A DNA stretch of 64,000 bases from positions 62,001-126,000 of the forward strand of contig NZ_JACTAB010000003.1 of NCBI RefSeq assembly GCF_014486695.1. Direction: 5' to 3'. Origin of the DNA: Flavobacterium buctense (GTDB lineage Bacteria > Bacteroidota > Bacteroidia > Flavobacteriales > Flavobacteriaceae). The notes beneath the pieces were generated by a model that ran no database searches, was not told where the DNA came from, and worked only from the letters and a program-made list of their open reading frames with translations. The position numbers and the translations under genes were made by a program. Positions 7,757 to 15,762 of the stretch are shown piece after piece; within the stretch, counting starts at the first letter, position 1; every line of letters starts with the position of its first letter.

Positions 7757-9166
7757 ATGCACAGCTACAGAAATTTAAAAGTTTTTGCTTTACTATTCCC
7801 TTTACTTACGCTTCTGAGTTCGTGTAAAAACGAATTTAAAGGGAGTGATTATGTGGCTTATTTTGGAGGAGAAATAGTAAATCCCAACAGTCAATACGTC
7901 CTTTTTTGCAAAGACAATGAAGTGATTGATTCCATCAAGTTAGACAAAAACAACCGTTTCTTTGTCCAATTTGATTCGTTAGCACCGGGTTTATACACTT
8001 TTAAACACGAACCGGAGTACCAATACGTTTACTTTGACAAGAACGACAGTTTGATGGTGCGAGTGAATACCCGAGATTTTGACAACTCGGTAGTTTTTTG
8101 TGGTCGTGGCGATCAAAAAAACAACTTTCTCATGGAACAATACTTGAAAAATGAGAAGGACCGAAATAAAATCTTTGAAACCTTTGATTACGATATTGAA
8201 AAATTCAACAAAGCCATTGATTCCTCTTATCAAATAGCGACTAAGTTTTATGCCGCCAAAAAAGAAGAAATCAAATGGAGCGATGACTTTGATGAATACG
8301 CCAAAGCCGCTATAGACTTTCCTTACTATTCCCGAAAAGAATTGTATCCGATGATTCACAAAATGAGAACCGGTAACGATGTGTACGAAAAAATTCCGGC
8401 AGACTATTACGACTTCAGAAAGAAAATCGATTGCAATAATGTGGCGCTTTCCAACTATTCGCCATTTGTGATGTACTTGTCACACATGTTGAACAATATG
8501 GGCGCCATCAATTACCACAATCATTTTTCGGAAGTGGATTTGGCCTTAAAAACCAACATCAACAAAATGAACATTGCCGATACGTTGATTAAAAACGAAA
8601 AGGTAAAAAATACCATCCTTAACAATATCGCCTTCACGTATTTGTTAGAAGACCAAAACATGGTGAACAACCAATCGTTTTTGGCCACATACCACAAAAT
8701 ATCGACGGATAAGAGTCAGAAAAACGAAATCACTAAAATTGGGGATGCGATACAATTGCTAAAAGCGGGCGGCAAACTCCCGGAAGTAATGCTTATCGAC
8801 CGCCAAGGAAACAAGATTAGCTCGACAAGTTTTGCCAACCGAAAAACGGTGATTTTCTTTTGGACATCCAATGCACTTTCCCATTTAGAAGCCGTGCACA
8901 AAAAAATATTAGGCTTTCAAAAAGACCATCCGGACTATCAATTTATAGGCATCAACATCAATGATACCCAAGAGCAATGGAAAAATGTTTTGAAGAAATA
9001 TAAATTTGACCAAATCATCGAATATCGTTGTACTGATTTTGAAGACATCAAAGCCAAATGGGTCATCACCAAAATTCACCGAACGATGATTTTAGACCAC
9101 AACGGCGCTATTAAAAATGCGTTTACTAATATATTTGAGTTGAACTTTGAGGAGGAGTTGAAATAG
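7757..9166 (+). CDS. TlpA-like thioredoxin-fold lipoprotein without catalytic cysteines
   Basis: 469 residues from the ATG at 7757. A lipoprotein signal peptide ends at LLSSC (C23). The middle (about 40-300) is a DUF4369-like and helical region as found in Bacteroidota thioredoxin-domain lipoproteins. The C-terminal 140 residues have the TlpA/AhpC fold pattern: KLPEVMLIDRQG, then VIFFWTSNALSHLEAV, where the usual WCxxC reads WTSNALS. The redox cysteines are missing, so it is probably not a disulfide oxidoreductase; it may be a binding or scaffold protein in the outer membrane or periplasm. The downstream hairpin terminates it. Confidence 0.8.
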   Translation: MHSYRNLKVFALLFPLLTLLSSCKNEFKGSDYVAYFGGEIVNPNSQYVLFCKDNEVIDSIKLDKNNRFFVQFDSLAPGLYTFKHEPEYQYVYFDKNDSLMVRVNTRDFDNSVVFCGRGDQKNNFLMEQYLKNEKDRNKIFETFDYDIEKFNKAIDSSYQIATKFYAAKKEEIKWSDDFDEYAKAAIDFPYYSRKELYPMIHKMRTGNDVYEKIPADYYDFRKKIDCNNVALSNYSPFVMYLSHMLNNMGAINYHNHFSEVDLALKTNINKMNIADTLIKNEKVKNTILNNIAFTYLLEDQNMVNNQSFLATYHKISTDKSQKNEITKIGDAIQLLKAGGKLPEVMLIDRQGNKISSTSFANRKTVIFFWTSNALSHLEAVHKKILGFQKDHPDYQFIGININDTQEQWKNVLKKYKFDQIIEYRCTDFEDIKAKWVITKIHRTMILDHNGAIKNAFTNIFELNFEEELK

Positions 9167-9197
9167 ACTTCTTAGATTGTTAGACTTCTTAGATTGT
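9164..9197. repeat. 17-base tandem repeat at a stop codon
   Basis: Two exact copies of tagacttcttagattgt at 9164-9180 and 9181-9197; the first begins in the TAG stop of the preceding gene. A related sequence (agattgttagac) occurs at 36464-36497. Confidence 0.85.
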
Positions 9198-9204
9198 TAG
9201 ATAT

Positions 9205-9240
9205 AAAAAAAGCGTCCCGAAAATCGGGACGCTTTTTTTA
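9205..9240. terminator. Bidirectional terminator
   Basis: A-run, agcgtcccga/tcgggacgct hairpin, T-run. It separates two convergent genes (7757-9166 and 9261-9917) and can serve both. Confidence 0.9.
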
Positions 9241-9260
9241 TTGGATTTGTCTGCGACTAA

Positions 9261-9917
9261 TTATTGATTTCCTTTTGCATAGTCGGCTAAGAACTGTGCC
9301 AAACCTAAGTCAGTCAATGGGTGTTTTAACAATCCTGTGATAGACGATAATGGTCCGGTCATTACGTCGGCACCAATTTTAGCACAGTTAACCACGTGCA
9401 TCGTGTGACGAATAGACGCCGCTAAGATTTGTGTTTCAAAAGCGTAGTTGTCATAAATATCGCGAATCTCTTGAATCAAAGCCAAACCATCGGTAGAAAT
9501 ATCATCTAATCTTCCTAAGAATGGGGAAACATAAGTCGCTCCCGCTTTCGCCGCCAATAAAGCCTGACCGGCAGAGAATACCAAAGTTACATTGGTTTTC
9601 ACACCTTTATCAGAGAAATATTTACAAGCTCTAACGCCGTCTTTGGTCATAGGTAATTTAACTACGATTTGCTCGTGTAAATCGGCTAACTCTTCACCTT
9701 CTTTAACCATCCCTTCATAATCGGTTGCGATTACTTCGGCACTTACGTCACCGTCAACGATGTTGCAAATGTCTACGTAGTGTTTTAAGATGTTGTTTTT
9801 TCCGGTAATGCCTTCTTTAGCCATCAACGACGGATTAGTAGTTACGCCATCAAGAACGCCAAGTCCTTGTGCTTCTCTAATTTCGTTTAAGTTGGCGGTG
9901 TCGATAAAAAATTTCAT
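9261..9917 (-). CDS. fsa: Fructose-6-phosphate aldolase / small transaldolase
   Basis: 218 residues, cytoplasmic, the length of the small TalC/FSA class. GVTTNPSL (residues 24-31) and the Schiff-base lysine K87 in IVVKLPMT are clear, followed by NVTLVFS and YVSPFLGR. The family either cleaves fructose 6-phosphate to dihydroxyacetone and glyceraldehyde 3-phosphate or transfers the dihydroxyacetone group in the pentose phosphate pathway; sequence alone does not decide. Upstream is AT-rich and then a block of short repeats (9986-10078), so it is probably a single-gene unit. Confidence 0.9.
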   Translation of the reverse strand: MKFFIDTANLNEIREAQGLGVLDGVTTNPSLMAKEGITGKNNILKHYVDICNIVDGDVSAEVIATDYEGMVKEGEELADLHEQIVVKLPMTKDGVRACKYFSDKGVKTNVTLVFSAGQALLAAKAGATYVSPFLGRLDDISTDGLALIQEIRDIYDNYAFETQILAASIRHTMHVVNCAKIGADVMTGPLSSITGLLKHPLTDLGLAQFLADYAKGNQ

Positions 9918-9985
9918 AGTGTAATGTTTATGTGTAAAAAAGTTGTGTTTCTTAATTCGTGGTGCAAAAGTACATATTTTTTTTT

Positions 9986-10078
9986 AGGTTCTGAGGTATT
10001 AAGGCGCTAAGGTTCTGAGGTTTTTTTCTCAGTGCCTTTTGACCTCAGTACCTTAGTGCCTTAGTGCCTTAGCACCTT
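9986..10078. repeat. Word-like short repeats (aaggttctgaggt family)
   Basis: Degenerate tandem words such as gttctgaggt, taaggcgctaaggttctgag, ccttagtgccttagtgcctt, with a partly inverted arrangement (ctgaggtt...cctcagta). The block runs into the SDR stop codon. The same words occur at 22011-22047. Confidence 0.7.
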
Positions 10079-10880
10079 ATAGCTTATAGTGATTCATCAG
10101 CATTTTTTCATAAACCCTATCCGGTAAAATTCGTTTTAAAACGATAGAGAACTTTTGCATGAAGGCTCCGACTTTGTAATGCAATTTCGGATGCTTGTCG
10201 TTGATGATTTGGTAAATTGCCATCGCCATTTCGTCAGGATTGCTGCCGCTGTCTACGTGTTCGTCCATTTGTTTTAAAGTATCGCCATACGGAATTTCAT
10301 ACGCCGAACCGGCAACAACCGGCGCGTGGTATCTTCCGGAAGCAATGTTGGTCGCAAAATCGCCCGGCGCGACATTAACCACGTTTATCCCAAATGATTT
10401 TACTTCCATGCTAATGGCTTCGGTGATGATTTCCAAAGCACCTTTAGACGCCGAATACACGCTTCGATAAGGCAAACCCATATATCCGGCAATGGAAGTG
10501 ATATTGATAATTAACCCTGAGTTTTGTTCGCGCATTTGGGGCAAAACCGCTTTGATGACTTCTAATGGTCCGAAGAAATTGGTTTCGAAATTGTTCTTGA
10601 TTTCTTCAGTCGGAATTTCTTCTAAGGGTCCGGTAATCCCAACGCCGGCGTTGTTGATGACCACATCAATTCGCTTCGATACAGCAATTACTTTTTCAAC
10701 GGCATGTTTAATGCTTTCGGCATTGCGAACATCCAAAGCAATTAAAGGAAATAGTGAATTGGTGATTTTATCGGGGTTTCTACTGGTTCCGTAAACCGTG
10801 AAGCCTTTGTGGAATAAAAACTCGCCTATGGCTTTACCAATACCCGAAGAAGCTCCTGTAATAAGCACAACTTTACTCAT
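10077..10880 (-). CDS. Short-chain dehydrogenase/reductase (SDR)
   Basis: 267 residues, classical SDR. TGASSGIG (residues 9-16) binds the dinucleotide; NNAG (76-79) follows; the catalytic set is S129, Y142 and K146 (YSASK). T and R after strand 2 (YGTSRNP) suggest NADP(H) preference. Substrate unknown. A remnant of a second SDR start lies immediately upstream (10873-10977), its stop codon overlapping this ATG. The aldolase, repeats and this gene share a strand but are not tightly packed. Confidence 0.88.
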   Translation of the reverse strand: MSKVVLITGASSGIGKAIGEFLFHKGFTVYGTSRNPDKITNSLFPLIALDVRNAESIKHAVEKVIAVSKRIDVVINNAGVGITGPLEEIPTEEIKNNFETNFFGPLEVIKAVLPQMREQNSGLIINITSIAGYMGLPYRSVYSASKGALEIITEAISMEVKSFGINVVNVAPGDFATNIASGRYHAPVVAGSAYEIPYGDTLKQMDEHVDSGSNPDEMAMAIYQIINDKHPKLHYKVGAFMQKFSIVLKRILPDRVYEKMLMNHYKL

Positions 10881-10977
10881 CGCTATTATTATTTGATTTA
10901 TACCTGACAGCCACTGGCTGTCCTACTTTTAATTTCAAATCCGAAGAACCGCCGGTGATTAAAACTACTTTGCTCAT
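10873..10977 (-). pseudogene. Remnant of a second SDR 5' end
   Basis: The minus strand reads MSKVVLITGGSS, nearly the same as the start of the SDR downstream (MSKVVLITGASS), then leaves the family and stops after 34 codons. Its TAA overlaps the ATG of the intact SDR (ATGAGTAA). It looks like a partial duplication followed by deletion. A perfect 17-base palindrome (gacagccactggctgtc, 10906-10922) lies within it. It could still act as a coupled leader. Confidence 0.65.
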
Positions 10978-11029
10978 TAAATATTAGATATTAAAATTCA
11001 AATATTAGATATAAAACTTATAAAGATAA

Positions 11030-12028
11030 TTAGATTAATTGTATTCCTAAACCATGATTTTCGCTTAACTGAATTTTACCATTGACAATCCGGCTTCCTT
11101 TGGCGATGTCGTTGGCGATTAAATTGGCGCCATCTAAATCGGCATAGTCGCACAAAGGTGCTAAAACCGCTCCGGCTGAAATGCCTATAGTTGATTCGGT
11201 CATGCAGCCTATCATGATGTTGAAATTTAATTGTCTCGCGGCAACAATCATTTCCAATGCCGGAGTTAATCCGCCGCATTTGACCAATTTGATATTGATG
11301 CTTTTATAATGGAGTATCAAATCGTTTAGGACTGAAACATCTTGGCAATCTTCATCGGCCATCCAATTGGCATATTTGTCTGAATGTAAAACAGCATACT
11401 GCTCCACTCCTGTTTTCATGGGTTGCTCCAAATAAGTGAATTCAGAAACTTTCTGATTGTTCTCGAGCCAAAGACATTCTTCTGCCGTAAAACTGCCGTT
11501 GGAATCTAAGGCTAGGTTTTTATTGAGTTGGAGTAATTGATGGATATCGCTTTCGCTGAAATGGTGGCACTTGACTTTAAATTTAGACCAAGCCGATTGG
11601 TTTATCTTTTTAATTTGATTTTCGACCGTATCCACACTAATTGTAATGGACGATTCCGGCAATTGCTTGTAATGGATTTGATTAAGTGCCAAAAAGTTTT
11701 GCTGTTCCAGTTTTCCGAACAAATCCCAATACGCACAATCTAAGGCGGAACGCAGAAAACTCGGTAAATTCAAAGACAAAAGAAAAGCATAAAATTCGGT
11801 AGGATGATTGGTTTTTTGGCTTTCAATTTGGGCTTTTACTTTCGTTAAGATAATTTCAAAATCCGCTAAATTGATACCATAATAATCTATCGAAGTACAT
11901 TCGCCATACCCATTTTCACCATGACTTTGCAAGGTTACGATTAAGGCTTCTCTGAAAGTGTAATTTCCATAAGCGATGGCAAAGGTTTCTTTGAGATTGA
12001 AGGTTACTATTTGCCATTTTAAAACCAT
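11030..12028 (-). CDS. Dipeptide epimerase (enolase superfamily)
   Basis: 332 residues. Enolase-superfamily barrel of the muconate-lactonizing subgroup: KVK (K151 and K153), metal ligands D175 (LALDSNG), E201 (LEQP) and a third in ADED (225-227), and the opposite lysine in NIKLVKCGG. The block IGCMTESTIGISAG is typical of L-Ala-D/L-Glu epimerases, which convert the murein dipeptide during peptidoglycan recycling. Other dipeptide specificities are possible. Starts just downstream of the ffs terminator on the same strand. Confidence 0.85.
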   Translation of the reverse strand: MVLKWQIVTFNLKETFAIAYGNYTFREALIVTLQSHGENGYGECTSIDYYGINLADFEIILTKVKAQIESQKTNHPTEFYAFLLSLNLPSFLRSALDCAYWDLFGKLEQQNFLALNQIHYKQLPESSITISVDTVENQIKKINQSAWSKFKVKCHHFSESDIHQLLQLNKNLALDSNGSFTAEECLWLENNQKVSEFTYLEQPMKTGVEQYAVLHSDKYANWMADEDCQDVSVLNDLILHYKSINIKLVKCGGLTPALEMIVAARQLNFNIMIGCMTESTIGISAGAVLAPLCDYADLDGANLIANDIAKGSRIVNGKIQLSENHGLGIQLI

Positions 12029-12039
12029 AGGGTATAAAA

Positions 12040-12078
12040 ATAAAAAATCCCGATATTCCGAAATTTCGGAACGGGATA
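12040..12078 (-). terminator. Terminator of the SRP RNA gene
   Basis: atcccg...cgggat hairpin with an inner ttccgaaa/tttcggaa stem, followed on the minus strand by a T-run. It lies between ffs and the epimerase start. Confidence 0.75.
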
Positions 12079-12092
12079 CTTTTTAAAAAAAA

Positions 12093-12188
12093 TGGCAAGC
12101 GACCTACATCGCACCGCTACAACCACATACCTTTGCTATGTTCCCATCCTGGAGGATTTTGTAGGAGCTGGTCGTGTAGGACTTGCCG
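12093..12188 (-). ncRNA. ffs: Bacterial small SRP RNA (4.5S type)
   Basis: On the minus strand the RNA begins ggcaagtcctaca and ends tgtaggtcgcttgcc, so the ends pair (GGCAAG/CTTGCC, CCTACA/TGTAGG). Inner helix CTACAA/TTGTAG follows. The tip is domain IV: CCAGG, then AUG-GGAA-CAU tetraloop stem (12138-12147), then AGCA, which is the Ffh-binding loop. About 95 nucleotides, the usual bacterial short form. A matching promoter and terminator frame it. This explains the 245-base gap between the epimerase and cyclotransferase genes. Confidence 0.92.
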
Positions 12189-12191
12189 GTG

Positions 12192-12221
12192 CAAATATAC
12201 AATCTTTTTATTTTTTTACAA
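12192..12221 (-). promoter_or_regulatory. Promoter of ffs
   Basis: On the minus strand TTG (12221-12219), a 19-base spacer and TATATTTG (12199-12192). Transcription would start at about 12187, exactly at the 5' GGCAAG of the SRP RNA helix. Confidence 0.75.
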
Positions 12222-12241
12222 GAATTTAAGAGCAATATAAA

Positions 12242-12249
12242 TATATTTG
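12242..12249 (+). promoter_or_regulatory. -7 promoter element for the cyclotransferase gene
   Basis: TATATTTG, a perfect TAnnTTTG, 24 bases before the ATG at 12274. No convincing -33 element. Confidence 0.45.
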
Positions 12250-12273
12250 TGAGTGAAAAATTAAATCTAAAAA

Positions 12274-13323
12274 ATGAAAGTTTATAATCTGTTCATAACC
12301 ACTTTTTTAGCCTTAAACATAGTAAGTTGTGGTGACAAACAAAGTGACAAAGAAAGCTATTTCAGCTTTGATGAGAGTTCAATTAAATCCCTTTACAGTA
12401 CCAAGGACAAAGTGGATTTTACTTTACTAAACAACAACAACAAATCGATAGACAGTATAGTTTACTTTGCCAATAACGAACGGGTATCTTCGGTAAAAGG
12501 AAATGGTAAACTTGCTTTAGACTTGAAGGGGAAAAAATTGGGATACCAAAACATCAAGGCATTAGTTTATTTTGAAGGCGATACGATTTCCATTCAAACC
12601 CGTGTTGAAGTAGCTGCAGCGAATGCTCCTAAGCTCCTAAAATATACCGTAATTTCTACTTATGACCACGATGCAAATGCGTTTACACAGGGGTATGAAT
12701 TTTACAATGATACTTTAATCGAAAGTACCGGACGAGAAGGAACCTCTTATGTAGCGAAAACCGATTACAAGACCGGGAAGTTGTATAAAAAAACCGATTT
12801 AGACAGGCAATACTTTGGCGAAGGCATTACCGTACTTAAGGATAAAATTTACCAACTGACATGGCGAAATGGGGAAGGTTTTATTTATGATGCCAAAACA
12901 TTAAAACTGATTAAATCGTTTCGGTACGACAAAAAAATTGAAGGTTGGGGTTTGACCAATGACGGAAAATACCTTTATCAGTCGGACGGCACAGAAAAGA
13001 TATGGAAAATGGATCCGGAAACTCAAAAGCTCCTGGATTATGTTAACGTTTATACGAATGACAGTAAAATAAAAAGTGTAAACGAAATTGAATGGATCAA
13101 TGGAAAAATCTACGGTAATATTTGGCAAAGAGACGCCATTGCTGTGATTGATCCACAAACCGGTGCTGTGGAAGCAGTATTGGATTTGACTGCTTTGAGA
13201 GCGAAAGTAACCAATCCGGAAGCGGAAGTTTTAAACGGAATTGCTTTTCGAAAAACCACTAATACCCTATTCGTAACAGGTAAGAATTGGAACAAGACTT
13301 TTGAAATTAAGATAAATCAATAG
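12274..13323 (+). CDS. Glutaminyl-peptide cyclotransferase lipoprotein (beta-propeller type)
   Basis: 349 residues. Lipoprotein signal ending at LNIVSC (C19). The C-terminal 230 residues match the plant/bacterial glutaminyl cyclase family: FTQGYEFYNDTLIESTGREG, YFGEGITVLKDKIYQLTWR, GWGLTNDGKYLYQSDG and NEIEWINGKIYGNIW. These enzymes turn N-terminal glutamine into pyroglutamate. The N-terminal 110 residues look like an Ig-like spacer. It probably acts in the periplasm or at the outer membrane. A long hairpin (13335-13388) follows. Confidence 0.88.
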   Translation: MKVYNLFITTFLALNIVSCGDKQSDKESYFSFDESSIKSLYSTKDKVDFTLLNNNNKSIDSIVYFANNERVSSVKGNGKLALDLKGKKLGYQNIKALVYFEGDTISIQTRVEVAAANAPKLLKYTVISTYDHDANAFTQGYEFYNDTLIESTGREGTSYVAKTDYKTGKLYKKTDLDRQYFGEGITVLKDKIYQLTWRNGEGFIYDAKTLKLIKSFRYDKKIEGWGLTNDGKYLYQSDGTEKIWKMDPETQKLLDYVNVYTNDSKIKSVNEIEWINGKIYGNIWQRDAIAVIDPQTGAVEAVLDLTALRAKVTNPEAEVLNGIAFRKTTNTLFVTGKNWNKTFEIKINQ

Positions 13324-13334
13324 ATAGAATTAAA

Positions 13335-13388
13335 CCGCAAATTCGCAAATTATAAACCAATCAAAATTTATAATTTGCGAATTTGCGG
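13335..13388. repeat. Long palindrome, copy 1 (possible terminator)
   Basis: Perfect 20-base arms (13335-13354 and 13369-13388: ccgcaaattcgcaaattata and its complement) around a 14-base loop, then a T-rich stretch. A near-identical element is at 14150-14204. It probably ends the cyclotransferase transcript. Confidence 0.9.
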
Positions 13389-13454
13389 TATTTTATTTTT
13401 CTCTTTTCCAACCTTTTTGTCTGAAACTGCCTCTTTCATATAAAAGGCAACCTT

Positions 13455-14144
13455 ATGACAAATAAAATCAATATCTCAATTCCAAAACCTTGCCACGAAA
13501 ATTGGGAAGGAATGACTACTGTTGAAAAAGGAAAATTCTGTGCTTCGTGTCAAAAAAAAGTCCACGACTTTACCAAAGCCAGCGACCGTGAAATTGTCAA
13601 TGCTTTTCAGCAAAATCAAAATCTTTGTGGTCGGTTTTTAACTACACAACTCGACCGTGATTTGGTTAAACCAAATGAAAAAAGCGCCATTTGGTTAGCT
13701 ACTACGGCTACAGTCGTTAGCTTGATTGGCATTGGAACGAATGAAGTAACCGCTCAGGAACCTGTAAAAACGGAGCAAACGGACAGAAGGATTTTGGGTA
13801 AATTCTTGGTTACCAAGCCAACCGAAATAGAAGTTTCCGGTACCGTGAGTGATCAAATAGGCCCTTTGCCGGGAGCTAACGTTTTCATCAAAGGCACTGA
13901 GGTTAAAGCCATCTGTGATTTCGATGGAAACTTTACTATTAAAGCTAAAAAAAATGATATTTTAGTGGTTACTTATGTTGGGTACAACTCCAGTGAAATT
14001 GAAATACTCAACGAGGATAAATTAAAAGTTACACTTAAAGACAACGGAGTACTATTAGGAGAAGTTGTCACAGGAGGTATTTATATCAAGAAACGCACCT
14101 TCTTCGGTCGCATCTTCCACTCTATTGGTAATTGGTTTAGATAA
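13455..14144 (+). CDS. Membrane protein with N-terminal Cys motif and carboxypeptidase-regulatory-like domain
   Basis: 229 residues. The N-terminal 50 residues hold PCHENW, GKFCASCQKKVHDF, a conserved C...CxxC pattern seen at the start of many Flavobacteriia proteins and perhaps a metal site. One hydrophobic segment follows (about 76-98). Then comes a CarboxypepD_reg-like domain (EVSGTVSDQIGPLPGANVFIKG, about 127-200), the fold found in front of TonB-dependent receptors. The tail is basic (KKRTFFGRIFHSIGNWFR). A single-pass signalling or surface role is plausible; no function is assigned. It lies between the two long palindromes. Confidence 0.65.
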   Translation: MTNKINISIPKPCHENWEGMTTVEKGKFCASCQKKVHDFTKASDREIVNAFQQNQNLCGRFLTTQLDRDLVKPNEKSAIWLATTATVVSLIGIGTNEVTAQEPVKTEQTDRRILGKFLVTKPTEIEVSGTVSDQIGPLPGANVFIKGTEVKAICDFDGNFTIKAKKNDILVVTYVGYNSSEIEILNEDKLKVTLKDNGVLLGEVVTGGIYIKKRTFFGRIFHSIGNWFR

Positions 14145-14149
14145 AAAAA

Positions 14150-14204
14150 CCGAAAATTCGCAAATTATAAACCAATCAAGAATTTATAATTTGCGAATTT
14201 GCGG
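14150..14204. repeat. Long palindrome, copy 2 (possible terminator)
   Basis: Same 20-base arms as 13335-13388 with one mismatch (14153) and an almost identical loop (accaatcaa). It ends the 13455-14144 gene. Confidence 0.9.
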
Positions 14205-14214
14205 TATTTATTAT

Positions 14215-14802
14215 TTATTTCTTAGCTACAAATTCCATTTTAGTAGCATCGTACACTAATTTGTTTTCCTGCTTTTTACTCCTTTGAGTCACCGTACCAT
14301 CGGGATTTAAGATAAATTCAAAGCCGTCTCTTCTGATTTTTTCTTGTGTTTCCGTAGCGGCTGTTCCGCCTAAAGAAACAATTTCTGTGATATGATTGGT
14401 GGTTTGTGAATTGGAGAACACCTGTTTTTTATTGGTAATTTCATAAATCACCGAATAGACATTGGTAATGTCTTCTGTTTTATTTTTGGTTTTGATTTGC
14501 ACGATTTCCGTCCAAGTCAATAAGTATAATTTGGTTCCACCAGTGTTGAATGCTGTCAGTTTACAATTGGCTGGTTTAAAATTAGCATCAACTGCTTTGA
14601 CAATCATAGCGTCTTTTTCTTTACCGTTTTCGTTAATGGTCACTTGGAAATTTCCTTTTTTAACTTCAGCCACTAAATTATCCGCTTTGGCTAATCCTGA
14701 AGCAGCAGTTGTAATTGTTTTTTTTGCCGGAGCTTTCTTTTTCTGGCTGTAAGTGTTAACACTCAACATAGCGATTATCGCTATTAAAATGATTCTTCTC
14801 AT
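14215..14802 (-). CDS. Secreted hypothetical protein
   Basis: 195 residues from the ATG at 14802, chosen because MRRIILIAIIAMLSVNTYSQ is a clean signal peptide; an in-frame extension to 14841 would spoil it. The mature protein starts with a lysine/alanine/proline stretch and has no motif I recognise. It is convergent with the gene at 13455 and has the rhodopsin terminator upstream, so it has its own promoter. Confidence 0.65.
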   Translation of the reverse strand: MRRIILIAIIAMLSVNTYSQKKKAPAKKTITTAASGLAKADNLVAEVKKGNFQVTINENGKEKDAMIVKAVDANFKPANCKLTAFNTGGTKLYLLTWTEIVQIKTKNKTEDITNVYSVIYEITNKKQVFSNSQTTNHITEIVSLGGTAATETQEKIRRDGFEFILNPDGTVTQRSKKQENKLVYDATKMEFVAKK

Positions 14803-14865
14803 TGGACACAAATTAAATTTAAACAGAAATCGAATATACAAAATAATTGATTCGATGACTGTTAA

Positions 14866-14904
14866 ATAAAAAAGCCGCCTTACTTTAACAGTAAGACGGC
14901 TTTC
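14866..14904 (-). terminator. Terminator of the rhodopsin gene
   Basis: On the minus strand aagccgtcttact/agtaaggcggctt hairpin followed by a T-run. Confidence 0.85.
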
Positions 14905-14923
14905 GGCAATAAACTAATAAAAT

Positions 14924-15649
14924 TTAATCTTTAGTTGATTTTACGGCTAGGTTGTAAATTACTAAACCAAATCCGATTTTGTTAATAGCATCAGCAATGT
15001 TGTAAGCTACATCAACATTACCTTTTCCAAGTAATCCTGTATACCATCCTTCAGTACCTAACATGTACCCTAATGGATAAATAGCCCAACCTACTAATAC
15101 AAACCAGCATAAAATTTTGTGAGCCGCTAATACTTCACCACCAGCTGTTTTAGCTAATTTAGAAGCTTCACCTAACCAAATTTCATAAACAATGGCGAAG
15201 TAAGCAATACCGGATACTAATCCCCATAACCACGCATTTGTAGGATCAACGGCTTCTCCGAAATAACCTGTAACTAACATTACCAAAGAATAAACAATCA
15301 TTTTCCATAGTAAAGATTGCTTAGCTCCGGCAATTTTTAGAATTAAGTAAAACTCTAAACACATTAATGGCACTGTTAGAACCCAATCAACATAGCGAAA
15401 AAAAGTTGGTGACTCACCGAAACTTGCCCAATAATCTCTCATGTAGAAATAATGAACAGCTGCAATGAAAGTAATTAAACCTGAAACTAAAACTGAAACA
15501 CGCCATTTTTTATCAAATTGGCTAAGGGACAAAAAGAAAAATGCTGATGCAGCCATCATGGCCATACAACCGATAAAAAAAGTAAAACCAACATAGTCTG
15601 TCGGTAACATTTTCGCAATGAGCAAAGTAGAAAATAATAAATTTGTCAT
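14924..15649 (-). CDS. Proteorhodopsin, green-type proton pump
   Basis: 241 residues, seven helices. Retinal lysine K224 (DAINKIGFG). Helix C reads RYVDWVLTVPLMCLE: D88 (acceptor), T92 and E99 (donor) give the DTE motif of outward proton pumps, and M96 at the tuning position indicates green absorption, as usual in Flavobacteriia. H66, partner of the acceptor, is present. It makes a light-driven proton gradient across the inner membrane. Divergent from a blh gene that supplies retinal; carotenoid genes are not in the window. Confidence 0.97.
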   Translation of the reverse strand: MTNLLFSTLLIAKMLPTDYVGFTFFIGCMAMMAASAFFFLSLSQFDKKWRVSVLVSGLITFIAAVHYFYMRDYWASFGESPTFFRYVDWVLTVPLMCLEFYLILKIAGAKQSLLWKMIVYSLVMLVTGYFGEAVDPTNAWLWGLVSGIAYFAIVYEIWLGEASKLAKTAGGEVLAAHKILCWFVLVGWAIYPLGYMLGTEGWYTGLLGKGNVDVAYNIADAINKIGFGLVIYNLAVKSTKD

Positions 15650-15690
15650 AATTAAATGTTTTAGAATTATTTGTTCAATAAAATTGAAAA

Positions 15691-15751
15691 AACTTTAAAC
15701 AAAATAAATAATTGTGTTTAACCTTTTTTATTTAACTTTAAACAAAATAAA
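15691..15751. promoter_or_regulatory. Direct repeat in the rhodopsin/blh intergenic region
   Basis: An exact 18-base repeat, aactttaaacaaaataaa, at 15691-15708 and 15734-15751 (43 bases apart, about four helical turns). gtttaa between them (15716-15721) pairs with ttaaac as a possible inverted half site. It lies between divergent genes that need coordinated expression and is a candidate operator; no binding protein is encoded nearby. Confidence 0.5.
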
Positions 15752-15762
15752 AAACTATTGGA

